This document shows, in pieces, positions 16,673 through 25,151 of a stretch of DNA of 64,000 bases (position 1 is the first letter of the stretch; each line of letters opens with the position of its first letter). A model generated the notes under the pieces. It saw only the letters and a list, made by a program, of their open reading frames with translations. It searched no databases and had not been told where the DNA came from. Both the position numbers and the translations under genes were made by a program. The stretch is from NCBI RefSeq assembly GCF_024498195.1, contig NZ_CP101824.1:310001-374000 (forward strand), read 5' to 3'. The DNA is from Halovivax cerinus (GTDB lineage Archaea > Halobacteriota > Halobacteria > Halobacteriales > Natrialbaceae).

Positions 16673-17209
16673 TCACGCCTCGCTGGATTCCAGTTCGAGG
16701 GAGTAGACGAGCGTCGGATACGCCTCGCAACCGATCTCGTGCGTCGTCTCGTCGGTCACCTCGAACCCTCTCGCCCGGTAGAAAACGTGGCCGATCTCGT
16801 TGCCCTCGAGCATCTCCAGCCTGAGCGTCTCTATCGACGCTGGCAAGAGCGAGATACCGTGATCGAGCAGCGCCGTCCCGGCCCCCTGGCCCCAGCAGTC
16901 GGGCTCGACGTAGATCGCCTTCAGATCGGCCTCGTTCTCGCCGACGAAGGCCTTCGTCTCGACGTCGCCCCACCGGAAGTCCGCGAAGCCCCGGGTTTCG
17001 CCCGCCTCGTCCTCGGCGAGCAGGACGCCCTGTCGGTTCGCGGCCAATTCGCGCGTCCACGCGGCGACCGCCTCGTCGTCGGGGTCGGCCGTCATTCGGT
17101 CGAGGACCTCCTCCGGAAGTAAGCCGGCGTACGCCTCGCGCCAGGCGCGAGCCTGAATCTCGAACAGGCGACGCGTGTCGGTTCGGTCCTCGAACTGGCG
17201 GACGTGCAT
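16673..17209 (-). CDS. GNAT family N-acetyltransferase
   Basis: A 178-residue acetyltransferase. The acetyl-CoA loop is the VEPDCWGQGAGTALLDHG segment (motif A, QGxGxA/G), followed by LEMLEGNEIGHVFYRARGF (motif B), which is standard for GNAT. The N-terminal AWREAYAGLLPEEVLD is typical of a subfamily that acts on small molecules or protein N-termini. The target is unknown. A minus-strand TATA box at 17235-17242 lies 26-33 bases before the ATG, suggesting a leaderless or nearly leaderless mRNA. Confidence 0.92.
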   Translation of the reverse strand: MHVRQFEDRTDTRRLFEIQARAWREAYAGLLPEEVLDRMTADPDDEAVAAWTRELAANRQGVLLAEDEAGETRGFADFRWGDVETKAFVGENEADLKAIYVEPDCWGQGAGTALLDHGISLLPASIETLRLEMLEGNEIGHVFYRARGFEVTDETTHEIGCEAYPTLVYSLELESSEA

Positions 17210-17234
17210 GGGTGTCGATTACTCGTACTAGACT

Positions 17235-17242
17235 GATATAAA
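17235..17242 (-). promoter_or_regulatory. TATA box of the GNAT gene
   Basis: The minus strand reads TTTATATC, 26-33 bases before the ATG at 17209. This is the spacing expected for a leaderless archaeal transcript. Confidence 0.6.
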
Positions 17243-17348
17243 CGGTGATGAACTCTCTACAGGTGATTCTGTCTCCAACGTGGTGGGCAGTACAGTGCCT
17301 GTTGGCATCACTCTGTTCGTGCAGTCTGGCCCGGGAACCACTGACTGG

Positions 17349-18167
17349 CTACCGCACCGGGTTCGCCACGGGGAGCAGCCCCGAGGAGATTATTCGGCGA
17401 AGGAGGACGACGATACCGTTCTCCAGGCCGTTGGCGAAGACCGCCTGCTCGTGTGATTCGTCGCGGTCGTCGTCCGGGTAGAACGAACTGACCAGTAACG
17501 TCGTACGGTCGACCAACAACAGGCGGCTGATCGCAACCTCGTCGTCGCTCGCGGGCCCCAGGAGCCAGTCCAGTTCGGTTTCGAACACCTTCACGGATGG
17601 CATCTCGGTATCGAGCTTGCCGATGATCGCGTCCGTTTCGCCACCGATGATCACGTCGACGCCGCGATCGACCGCGTCGTGGAGCCGGTCGTACAACGCC
17701 TCCGTCAGAAGTTCCTCCTCGACGACCAGCAAGACGATCTCCGAGTCCGCGTCCGCCAGCAGATTGTGCGTCCGAGCCTCGATGCCATCGTGGCCGGACA
17801 GCGCCCAGACCTCCTGCATTCGATCGCTGTCGGCGGTCGGCGGTTGGGAATCGAGCGCTTCGAGGTGTGACCGAAGGGTGTCGATCCGCGCGTCGTACTG
17901 CTGACGCAAGATCGCGGTTGCCTCCTCGATGCTGACCGCGCGAAACTGCTGGGGGTTCGAGTGTTGTACCTGGACCAGCCCCTTCGACTCCAGCACTCGA
18001 ACGGAGTCGTACACCCGGGTCCGAGGAACCTCCGAGATCTCGCTGATTTCCTTGGCGGTCCCCGCCGAGAGTTGGGTTAATGCCAGGAAACTCCACGCCT
18101 CGTACTCCTTCAGCCCGAGGCCCTGCAGCAGACTCACCGTCTCGGCTTTACGTTCTTGAGCTGTCAT
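17349..18167 (-). CDS. TrmB-family transcriptional regulator
   Basis: A 272-residue TrmB-type regulator. The N-terminal winged helix (residues about 10-80) contains LGLKEYEAWSFLAL and the recognition region VPRTRVYDSVRVLESKGLV. A linker helix follows. The C-terminal part (about 120-250) is the PLD-like TrmB ligand domain with a VIIGGETDAI strand. TrmB proteins sense sugars or other metabolites and act as activators or repressors. There is no transporter or sugar gene beside it, so its targets are probably elsewhere. Confidence 0.92.
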   Translation of the reverse strand: MTAQERKAETVSLLQGLGLKEYEAWSFLALTQLSAGTAKEISEISEVPRTRVYDSVRVLESKGLVQVQHSNPQQFRAVSIEEATAILRQQYDARIDTLRSHLEALDSQPPTADSDRMQEVWALSGHDGIEARTHNLLADADSEIVLLVVEEELLTEALYDRLHDAVDRGVDVIIGGETDAIIGKLDTEMPSVKVFETELDWLLGPASDDEVAISRLLLVDRTTLLVSSFYPDDDRDESHEQAVFANGLENGIVVLLRRIISSGLLPVANPVR

Positions 18168-18213
18168 CAGGTGGTCCGATCATGGTCGGTTGGTTGAGAG
18201 GGGTAATTCACGT

Positions 18214-18612
18214 TCAGTCGGGAATGAGGTTGCGCAGAGGCCGGTTCATGGGGGTACGGCCGTCCCCCCCGGGTAGTTCGTCTTCGTGGTCGGCCATCAC
18301 CCGGAGTAACGGCGCGTTCTCGTCGAAGTTGGGCCCCCGCCGAATCGTGTGGGTGTCTGCATCCCACGCGATATAGCCTGCCTCGGCGAGTTTGGGCAGG
18401 TGCATATGATAGAGGGCCGTGCGAATCTCGGCGAGGCTGGCGTCGTCGACGACGTCCGGGTCGTTGTCGGTCTGCCAGGCGGCAACCCGAGTGGCGAGAC
18501 GGTCGAAGGAGACTGGAGGCTCCTGTTCGGCGAGGTAGTACAGGACGTCCCGACGAACGGAGTCTATCAATGTACTGATGGAATTGATTGCCGCCTCGGT
18601 TGACTCGGCCAT
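18214..18612 (-). CDS. winged-helix protein, DUF7344-like
   Basis: A 132-residue haloarchaeal regulator. SVRRDVLYYLAEQEPPVSFDRLA is a helix-turn-helix entry and TALYHMHLPKLAEAGYIAWD is the recognition helix plus wing (HMHLPKL is characteristic of this haloarchaeal group). The start is the ATG at 18612. The frame upstream runs through the promoter palindrome and is not coding. A near-perfect palindrome 34 bases upstream suggests autoregulation. Confidence 0.85.
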   Translation of the reverse strand: MAESTEAAINSISTLIDSVRRDVLYYLAEQEPPVSFDRLATRVAAWQTDNDPDVVDDASLAEIRTALYHMHLPKLAEAGYIAWDADTHTIRRGPNFDENAPLLRVMADHEDELPGGDGRTPMNRPLRNLIPD

Positions 18613-18645
18613 ACTCTGGCGAGAAGGTGCTAACGGATAAGGGCT

Positions 18646-18675
18646 TTTTCCAATATAATTGTTATATTTGGAAAA
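18646..18675. promoter_or_regulatory. palindromic operator/promoter element upstream of the DUF7344-like gene
   Basis: Thirty bases with arms TTTTCCAATATAA and TTATATTTGGAAAA, one base out of perfect symmetry. The TATA-like core lies inside the palindrome, 34-63 bases before the ATG at 18612. A dimeric repressor bound here would block TBP. The sequence is unlike the GC-rich surroundings. Confidence 0.6.
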
Positions 18676-18774
18676 TACAACCCTAACCAGGTATCTGTGG
18701 ACATATTGAAGCCCGAACGTGGGACAGAGGCCCATAAACGTGGCTTAATTTGAAATTTCCAAGCGGTTCCCCGG

Positions 18775-19296
18775 CTACCCTTGATCGGTGACCGACCCGT
18801 CGTCGCTGTCGTCGTCCTGATCCGCGTCGGGCCCCATCCGTGGATAGAAGTGGTCCCACGACTGGACCCGCGTCTCGGAGATAATCTCGGAGCTGTTGAT
18901 CGTCATGCCCAAGCCAGCCAGTTCGTTGCGGATCTCTTCGATCTCCCTGACCGAGCCGGCGACGATCTCGACGTGGACATTCCGTTCGCCCCCGAGCAAA
19001 TCGCGGGTGTTCACAACACCGCGAACGTCGAGGACCTGTTCGGCCAGCGTGTCCAGCTCATTCGGATCGACCGTGCAAACGAACATGACGTGGAGGGGGT
19101 AGCCCGCTTCCTCGTAGTTGATCTCGGGGTAATAGCCCCGGATCACGCCCTTCCCTTCGAGGTTGTCGAGGCGATTCCGGACCGTCGTTGAGGTCACATC
19201 CACCTTCTCGGCGATCTCCGTATCGGTCTGGCGGGCGTCGAGCTGGAGTTGGTGCAGGATGCTCCGGTCCACGTCGTCGAGTAGGTCGTCGTCCAT
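18775..19296 (-). CDS. Lrp/AsnC family transcriptional regulator
   Basis: A 173-residue Lrp/AsnC regulator. The AsnC-type helix-turn-helix is at residues about 5-55 (DVDRSILHQLQLDARQTDTE, then TSTTVRNRLDNLEGKGVI) and the RAM effector-binding sandwich follows at about 65-140. The C-terminus is acidic. The start is the ATG at 19296. A minus-strand TATA box at 19348-19354 (ATTTATG) sits 52-58 bases upstream, giving a leader of about 25-30 bases. Lrp proteins typically sense amino acids. Confidence 0.93.
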   Translation of the reverse strand: MDDDLLDDVDRSILHQLQLDARQTDTEIAEKVDVTSTTVRNRLDNLEGKGVIRGYYPEINYEEAGYPLHVMFVCTVDPNELDTLAEQVLDVRGVVNTRDLLGGERNVHVEIVAGSVREIEEIRNELAGLGMTINSSEIISETRVQSWDHFYPRMGPDADQDDDSDDGSVTDQG

Positions 19297-19658
19297 ACGG
19301 TGTCCTTGGACGGGACGACTCAAAAGTCCGCATGGGCCCTTCACTGGCATAAATTGAAGCAGTCTGTCCGATAACTCCGCACACCTACTTACCACTTGTT
19401 TCAACAGGAAGAGGGACCAAACTACTGCGTTCAGCAAGACTCACGGCACCAGTTTTACCGGAGGCGTCCATCGGTCGCGTTCGGCCCGTCCGAGACAGCC
19501 GAGTAGGTGACTGAAACCCCTTGGCGGTGCTGTGATCGGCACTTACTCCGCGATTTCGATGCCGTCGACGCGTTCGGCGTTGCTCATTCGCTCACCTCGC
19601 CAGCAGTGAGACCGGGAGGTTTCACGACGGACAGCGGACGCGTTGGGACGAAATCTTC
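19297..19658. other. intergenic, Lrp promoter and no recognised gene
   Basis: These 362 bases hold the Lrp TATA box (19348-19354) and the 3' flank of the next regulator. A 14-codon minus-strand frame at 19543-19587 (MSNAERVDGIEIAE) has some purine-rich sequence ahead of it. It is too short to support as a gene, although a leader peptide or a remnant of a lost gene is conceivable. Confidence 0.4.
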
Positions 19659-20021
19659 TCAACTCGAGGCGTCCGCTCCGGCGGCCCTGATCACCCCATC
19701 CAACCGGATGAGCGCCTGACTGACCGCGTTCTCCGTATCGAATCGGAACCGTTGCGGACTGGACCCATCGACGCGTTCGACGATCCCCAGGTTCGCGAGC
19801 AAATCGATGTGGCGATTGACGGATTGGCGACTCACGTTTGCCATGTCGGCGAGTTCGGTCTGGTTGAACTCCCGGTGTGGCGGAAGGTCGAGCATCGCGT
19901 CGATCATCGCACACACGCTGTCGTTCTTCGTCAGGGCTCGCCACCCCGACGGGTACGCTTCTCGAAACGGGACATCGGACTCGGTGGACGTGTTTTGCGG
20001 GGCGGCTGTGCGTTCACTCAT
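19659..20021 (-). CDS. winged-helix DNA-binding protein
   Basis: A 120-residue regulator. The helix-turn-helix is EFNQTELADMANVSRQSVNRH (about residues 53-73), followed by a wing with LANLGIVERV. The N-terminal 25 residues are Thr/Ser/Pro-rich. This compact MarR/ArsR-like arrangement is common in haloarchaea as an uncharacterised regulator. The start is the ATG at 20021. It is divergent from the frameshifted gene at 20184, with a short inverted repeat between them. Confidence 0.85.
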   Translation of the reverse strand: MSERTAAPQNTSTESDVPFREAYPSGWRALTKNDSVCAMIDAMLDLPPHREFNQTELADMANVSRQSVNRHIDLLANLGIVERVDGSSPQRFRFDTENAVSQALIRLDGVIRAAGADASS

Positions 20022-20133
20022 GGTGTCGTGGGGGCACGTGCGAAGTCGTCCGCTGGTATCGACAGCGTGGGTGTGATCGCCGTGCCGTTGGCTATTCGAC
20101 GGAACGAGAGGTGTTAAACCTGATGGAAAAGGT

Positions 20134-20151
20134 TGTAACTTGAATGTTACA
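20134..20151. promoter_or_regulatory. short inverted repeat between two divergent genes
   Basis: TGTAAC and GTTACA separated by six bases lie in the gap between the winged-helix gene (start 20021) and the plus-strand gene (start 20184). It is a plausible half-site pair for the adjacent regulator. The repeat is short, so chance is possible. Confidence 0.35.
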
Positions 20152-20183
20152 CGGGTCACTCGAACGACGATGCTTCATATACC

Positions 20184-20586
20184 ATGACACAACCAGAGTG
20201 GGTTGGATATCCTACTGTCTCCAACTCGGAAGTCGGACTCGGAGATCAAATGCAACTTGCTCTGGAAACTCTGTCGGCGACACGGGTGGAGTACGCCCAT
20301 CTCTCGAGCCAATCTCGTGACCGGGGCGGTGGAGAGTAGCGAACAGGGGCGGGGAAAGCAACTCGTAGCGGAGCTCGTGGACGAACCCTACATTTCGTAC
20401 CAGCGCGGGACAGGGTATCGGATCGAGAATAGTCCCGACGCCCAGGCGTACGCCGCGTTTCGACTCAGGGAGACCTGCGGGTATTCGACACTTCAGATCG
20501 AGAGCACCCTCTCCCGATTCGAACAGGCTGGCGGGTTCGATAGGTACGACCGCGACGCCGTGTTCGCGACTGACGACGAGTGGTAA
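20184..20586 (+). CDS. haloarchaeal unknown protein, apparently frameshifted near its 5' end
   Basis: As sequenced, the main frame can only begin at a TTG (20203) and gives 127 residues. The ATG at 20184 opens another frame that reads MTQPEWVGYPTVSNSEV and then stops at 51 codons. Removing one G from the GG at 20235-20236 joins the two into SNSEVDSEIKCNLLWKL, giving an uninterrupted 133-residue protein. The downstream part (GRGKQLVAELVDEPYISYQ, then RLRETCGYSTLQIESTLSRF) is intact and looks like a conserved haloarchaeal family of unknown function. Either a sequencing error or a recent inactivating mutation explains it. Confidence 0.6.
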
Positions 20587-20632
20587 GACCAATCGCCGCG
20601 ACGGACTACGCGTCGATCGGCTCCGTCCTCAC

Positions 20633-23290
20633 TCACTCCACGATGTCGATGCCCGGCCGACCGGGTTCGGCGTTTTTCACCGTTCCCTCGTCGGCTTCGT
20701 CGGCGTCCAGTACCGTCACGGGCGCGTCGAACTCGCGCTCGATCAGCCACGCCGCGGACTCCAGCGCCTCGCGTTCGGCGTCGGGATCCAGCGTCTCCCG
20801 GAGCGCCTCGCGTTCGGCCTGCAAGTCCTGGCCGTAGTCCGCGGCGGCGTCGCCCTGCTCGCGGATGTGGTCGTGGCCCATCAGTTCGCCGATCAGGTTG
20901 GACGCGTCGCTCTCGATGGCGATCTCGAGGGCGTCGTACTTCCAGTCGGGCGCGACGACGACGTCGATCCGCTCGGGGTCCTCGAGGCCGGCCACCTCGA
21001 CGATGTCGCGAACGTCCTCGCGTGTGTTCTCGACCAGGCGGCGTCGATCCTCGACCCGCTCGCGGTCGACCGCGGCCGTCGGCCACTCGGCGTCGACGAC
21101 GAAGCCGTCGCGACCGAGTTCGTCCCACAGCTCCTCGGCGAGGTGAGGCGCGACGGGCGCCAGCAGGCGCACGACCGCCGAGAGGCCGCGCTCGAACGTG
21201 TCCGGGTCGGGTTCGGTGTAGTCGGCGTACTGGCGCAGCGTCCGCACCAGGTCCTGGGTCTCGCGCAGCGCTCGGTTGTACCGGAGTTCGTCGTACTCCT
21301 CGCCCGCGATGGCGATCGTCGCGTCGATCTCACCGTCGACGTAGCTCGAAACGGCGTCGGCCTCCCCGTTGGGCGGGTCTGCGACGAAATCCGCCACCGC
21401 CTCCTGCAGTCGCGTCAAGAACGCGTACGTCGAGCGGACGCCCTCCTCGCTCCAGTCGAAGGCAGTGTCGGGCTGGGCGGCCTGCATCATGAACAGGCGG
21501 GCCGTGTCGGCGCCGTACTCGTCGACGATACGCTGGGGTGAGACGGTGTTGCCCTTCGACTTCGACATCTTCGAGCCCTCCAGTTGCACCATCCCCTGCG
21601 CGAGCAGGTTGTCGAACGGTTCGCGGAACGTGAGGCCCTCGTGGTCGGCGAGCACCTTCGTGAAGAAGCGCGAGTACAGCAGGTGCATCACGGCGTGCTC
21701 GATGCCGCCGACGTACTGGTCGACGGGCAGCCAGTCGTTGGCCCGCTCGACGTCGAACGGCGCCTCGTCGAGGTCGGGCGAGACGTACCGCAGGAAGTAC
21801 CACGAGGAGTCGACGAAGGTGTCCATCGTGTCCGTCTCGCGCGTTGCAGGTCCACCGCAGTCCGGACAGGTCGTCTCCGTCCACTCGTCGGCGGCGTCGA
21901 GTGGGTTGCCGGTCGTGTTGATGAACTCGGGCAACTCGACCGGCAGGTCCTCGTCGGGTACCGTGACCGCGCCGCAGTCCTCGCAGTGGACGACGGGGAT
22001 CGGCGTCCCCCAGTACCGCTGGCGGGAGATGCCCCAGTCACGTAGCTGGTACTGCGCCGTGTGCTCGGCGCTCTCGATGTCAGCGGTCAGGCGCTCGCGA
22101 GCCGTCTCGCTATCCAGGCCGCTGTACTCGCCGGAGTCGACGAGGACGCCGTCGTCGGTGAAGGCTCCCTCGCTCACGTCGGGCGCGTCAGGGTTCGGCT
22201 CGCCGTCGGAATCCTCCGGTTCCGGCGCGATAACGGGTCGGATCTCGACGCCCATCTTCTCGGCGAAGGCGTGGTCACGGTCGTCGTGGCCGGGGACGCC
22301 CATCAGCGCGCCCGTCCCGACGTCCGAGAGGACGAAGTCGGCGACGAAGACCGGGATCTCCTCGCCGGTCGCCGGGTTCGTCGCGGTCAGGTCCGTCGCG
22401 ACACCGTTGGGCTCGTCACCGTCGGGGTCGGCCTCGTGCTCGACGAAGTGGCGAACGTCTTCGTCTTCCTCGGCGAGGTTTTCGCTGATCGGGTGATCCG
22501 GCGCGAGCGCGAAGAACGTCGCGCCGTAGATGGTGTCGACGCGGGTGGTGAAGGCCTCGACGGGGCCGTGACCAGAAATATCGAACTCCAGTTCCGTCCC
22601 GTACTGCCGGCCGATCCAGTTGCGCTGCATCTGGCGGACCGAGTTCGGCCAGCCGTCCAGGTCGTCGATCGCCTCCAGCAGTTCGTCGGCGTACTCGGTG
22701 ATCTTCAGGAACCACTGCTCCAGCTCGCGCGTCTCGACGGGCGTGTCACACCGCCAGCACAGTTCGGCTTCCCCCTCGACTTGCTCGTCGGCGAGCACGG
22801 TCTCGCAGTGGGGGCACCAGTTGACCTCGGCTGCGCGGCGGTCGACCAGCCCCTCGTCGTAGAATCGGGAGAAGAGCCACTGGTTCCACCGATAGTACTC
22901 GGGGACACAGGTCGTGACCTCCCGGTCCCAGTCGAAGCCCAGGCCGATCGACTCCATCTGGTCGCGCATGCGGTCGATGCAGTCGAACGTCCAGTCCCGC
23001 GGGTTCGTATCGCGCTCCTTCGCCGCGTTCTCGGCCGGCAAGCCGAAGGCGTCCCACCCCATCGGGTGCAGGACGTCGTCGCCACGCATCCGGCGGTACC
23101 GGGCGTAGGCGTCCGTGATCGTGTAGTTCCGAACGTGACCCATGTGGAGTTCGCCCGAGGGATACGGATACATTCCGAGGACGTACGTCGGATCGTCGAC
23201 GTCGTCCGGTGTCCGATACACGTCCGCATCGTCCCACGCGTCCCGCCACCGCCGCTCGACGGACGCGTGGTCGTAGCCCTCGTCGCTCAT
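20633..23290 (-). CDS. leuS: leucyl-tRNA synthetase
   Basis: An 885-residue class I synthetase that charges tRNA-Leu. The HIGH-type motif is in PYPSGELHMGHVRNYT (residues about 42-57) and the KMSKS loop is GSKMSKSKGNTV near residue 585. A zinc knuckle CPHC...CWRC lies near 153-180. The large CP1 editing domain (about 215-420) is present, with the Thr-rich region before the acidic/Pro insert near 375-390. The layout is of the bacterial-type LeuRS that haloarchaea carry, with the editing domain after the zinc region. The anticodon-binding domain and the C-terminal extension are complete. Confidence 0.97.
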   Translation of the reverse strand: MSDEGYDHASVERRWRDAWDDADVYRTPDDVDDPTYVLGMYPYPSGELHMGHVRNYTITDAYARYRRMRGDDVLHPMGWDAFGLPAENAAKERDTNPRDWTFDCIDRMRDQMESIGLGFDWDREVTTCVPEYYRWNQWLFSRFYDEGLVDRRAAEVNWCPHCETVLADEQVEGEAELCWRCDTPVETRELEQWFLKITEYADELLEAIDDLDGWPNSVRQMQRNWIGRQYGTELEFDISGHGPVEAFTTRVDTIYGATFFALAPDHPISENLAEEDEDVRHFVEHEADPDGDEPNGVATDLTATNPATGEEIPVFVADFVLSDVGTGALMGVPGHDDRDHAFAEKMGVEIRPVIAPEPEDSDGEPNPDAPDVSEGAFTDDGVLVDSGEYSGLDSETARERLTADIESAEHTAQYQLRDWGISRQRYWGTPIPVVHCEDCGAVTVPDEDLPVELPEFINTTGNPLDAADEWTETTCPDCGGPATRETDTMDTFVDSSWYFLRYVSPDLDEAPFDVERANDWLPVDQYVGGIEHAVMHLLYSRFFTKVLADHEGLTFREPFDNLLAQGMVQLEGSKMSKSKGNTVSPQRIVDEYGADTARLFMMQAAQPDTAFDWSEEGVRSTYAFLTRLQEAVADFVADPPNGEADAVSSYVDGEIDATIAIAGEEYDELRYNRALRETQDLVRTLRQYADYTEPDPDTFERGLSAVVRLLAPVAPHLAEELWDELGRDGFVVDAEWPTAAVDRERVEDRRRLVENTREDVRDIVEVAGLEDPERIDVVVAPDWKYDALEIAIESDASNLIGELMGHDHIREQGDAAADYGQDLQAEREALRETLDPDAEREALESAAWLIEREFDAPVTVLDADEADEGTVKNAEPGRPGIDIVE

Positions 23291-23411
23291 CAGTATCTAC
23301 ACGTCGAGTGACGGGCGACCCTATAGCTTTCCATGCAGGTGCCTCCCCGTGATCGGAGAACCGCCGATCGGCGTCGGGGCAGGAGGTCCGACGGATCGAT
23401 CGACGCAACGC

Positions 23412-23837
23412 TCAGCTGATGTCGATCTCGTGGCCGCCGCCCTCGCCACCGGAGAGTTTCGGAAGGGTCACGGTCAGGATGCCGTTGTTGTACGTGGCTT
23501 CGACGCCGTCCTCCTCGACCGGTTCGGGGATTCGGATCCGTCGGTTGATCGATCGCTGCGTCCGCTCGCGACGGATGTAGTCGCCGTCCTCGTAGGTCTC
23601 GGAGCCGCTCCGGCTGGCCTCGAGGCGCAGCGCGCCGTCGACCAGCCGGAGATCGACGTCGTCCGTGTCGTAGCCCGGCAGGTCGGCGGTGACGACGTAC
23701 TCGTCGCCGGTATCGGCGACGTCCACGCCGATCGTTCCGGGAACGGTCAGCCCGCTCTCGCCGGCCATCGTGTCCTCGAACTGGTTGCTGAGGCGATCGA
23801 ACAGCTCCTCCAGGTCGTCGAACGGGTTTCGGCGCAT
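23412..23837 (-). CDS. Hsp20/alpha-crystallin small heat-shock protein
   Basis: A 141-residue small heat-shock chaperone. After an N-terminal helical stretch (NPFDDLEELFDRLSNQFED) comes the alpha-crystallin beta-sandwich (about 40-130) with YVVTADLPGYDTDDVDL and the closing YNNGILTVTLPK motif. The C-terminus is acidic. The start is the ATG at 23837. The longer open frame upstream is antisense noise over pheA. It acts as an ATP-independent holdase, and no regulatory site was identified. Confidence 0.94.
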   Translation of the reverse strand: MRRNPFDDLEELFDRLSNQFEDTMAGESGLTVPGTIGVDVADTGDEYVVTADLPGYDTDDVDLRLVDGALRLEASRSGSETYEDGDYIRRERTQRSINRRIRIPEPVEEDGVEATYNNGILTVTLPKLSGGEGGGHEIDIS

Positions 23838-23980
23838 ACGTGACACTAAGGCGCCGAACGGAGATAAGTACTGCCCACGGCGCTCGAACGTACCGGACGA
23901 AGCCCGAACGGAACGGCCGTTCGCGACCGACGGAATCGGACCGTCACCGGCCGGACGGCCCCGGGACAACGGCGTACCGA

Positions 23981-24787
23981 CTACTCCACGACGTGTTCGA
24001 CGTCGTACGATCCCAGTCGCCGAACCCACCCGTCGTCGAGCGCCGCCTCCACGGCCGCCACCGCCGACTCGATCCGCGGCTCGTAGAGCCCGCCCTCGAG
24101 ATCGAGGTGGAAGAGGTACTCGCCCAGCTGCGCCCCGGTCGGTCGGGATTCGATCCGCGTCAGGTTGACGCCGTTCTCGTCGAACGGCTCCAGCAGCGCG
24201 AGGAGCAAGCCGGGGTAGTTCGACGCCGGGTAGATGACGAGCGACGTCTTGCCGCCGGCCGTCGACCCGGCCGACTCCGGTCCCAGCACGAAAAAGCGCG
24301 TCTCGTTCGAGGGACGGTCCTGGATCTCGGTGGCGAGGACGCGAAGGGACTCGCCCGCCGATCCCGGATGGGCGATAGCGGCGATCGAGGGATCCTCTCT
24401 GGCGAGATCGACGGCTTCCGCCGTGCTCGAGACCGCCTCGCGCGACGCGTCGGCGTGGTGTTCTGAGAGGTACGACCGACACTGGGCGAGCGCCTGCGAG
24501 TGGCTCGCGACGGTCTCGAACGACTCGTCCTGGGCGAGTAATGCGTGTCTGATCGGCGTGACGATCTCCCGAAGGACGGAGACCTCTTCGACGGCCAGCG
24601 CGTCGACGGTTTCGGTGACGCTCCCCTCGATACTGTTCTCGATCGGAACGACGACACGGTCGTAGGCGCCATCGGCGACCGCTTCCACGATCGACGTCAC
24701 CGACGAACTGAACGAGACCTCGTCGCTCACGGTGCGGGCGGCCCGGTGAGAGTACGTCCCCTCCGGACCGAGCGTGACGGTTCGCAT
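23981..24787 (-). CDS. pheA: prephenate dehydratase
   Basis: A 268-residue enzyme that converts prephenate to phenylpyruvate in phenylalanine synthesis. The catalytic domain (1-180) has LGPEGTYSHRAA, the VVPIENSIEGSV motif, SHSQALAQC and the NETRFFVLG signature. The C-terminal ACT domain (about 187-268) carries the PGLLLALLEPF and LTRIESRPT motifs used for phenylalanine feedback. No chorismate mutase is fused. It lies upstream of hsp20 on the same strand. Confidence 0.96.
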   Translation of the reverse strand: MRTVTLGPEGTYSHRAARTVSDEVSFSSSVTSIVEAVADGAYDRVVVPIENSIEGSVTETVDALAVEEVSVLREIVTPIRHALLAQDESFETVASHSQALAQCRSYLSEHHADASREAVSSTAEAVDLAREDPSIAAIAHPGSAGESLRVLATEIQDRPSNETRFFVLGPESAGSTAGGKTSLVIYPASNYPGLLLALLEPFDENGVNLTRIESRPTGAQLGEYLFHLDLEGGLYEPRIESAVAAVEAALDDGWVRRLGSYDVEHVVE

Positions 24788-24859
24788 ACGCCAGCATAGC
24801 GTCGCTCGGGGAAAAGGCCGCGGGTACGTCCAATACTGGACACCGTTCGGGCACCCGAG

Positions 24860-24962
24860 GCAAGTCGGTTCGCTCGACGAGTGCAGGTCAGTTCGCTCGA
24901 CGAGTGCAGGTCAGTTCGCTCGACGAGTGCAGGTCGGTCCGCTCGACGAGTGCAAGTCGGTT
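24860..24962 (+). repeat. 23-bp tandem repeat, 4.5 copies
   Basis: Units at 24860-24882, 24883-24905, 24906-24928 and 24929-24951, plus a partial fifth. The consensus is GCAGGTCAGTTCGCTCGACG followed by AGT. The middle two copies are identical and the outer ones differ at two or three positions. No spacers are present, so this is not a CRISPR. Confidence 0.9.
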
Positions 24963-25033
24963 GACCGGGCGTGATCCGACGCTACAGACCAGTCGTCGGC
25001 CCCGAGACAGTTCGAGGGGACGGACCCTGTGCA

Positions 25034-25108
25034 TCGTGCCGAGACGGTTCGGGACAACAGTCGCTGGTCGTCGTGCCGGGATGGTCCGAGACAGCAAACG
25101 CTGGTCGG
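25034..25108 (+). repeat. 37-bp imperfect direct repeat, two copies
   Basis: Two adjacent copies begin TCGTGCCGAGACGGTTCGGG (25034) and TCGTGCCGGGATGGTCCGAG (25071), and both end with CGCTGGTCG. A weaker third similarity lies just upstream near 25000. Confidence 0.7.
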
Positions 25109-25151
25109 CGCATGTTCGGGCCGGAGAAGGGGGGCTCAGTACGACGTCCGA

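Larger units (their letters stand above)
24788..25151. other. intergenic with two families of short direct repeats
   Basis: No gene is seen in these 364 bases. The region holds 4.5 copies of a 23-bp tandem repeat (24860-24962) and two copies of a 37-bp imperfect repeat (25034-25108), each listed separately. Short frames over them have no coding character. Confidence 0.5.

Noticed and set aside
19543-19587. 14-codon frame MSNAERVDGIEIAE
   Set aside because: It is too short to separate from chance. I noted it only as a possible leader or remnant.
24860-24962. CRISPR array
   Set aside because: The 23-bp units are directly adjacent with no spacers, and no cas gene is in the window.
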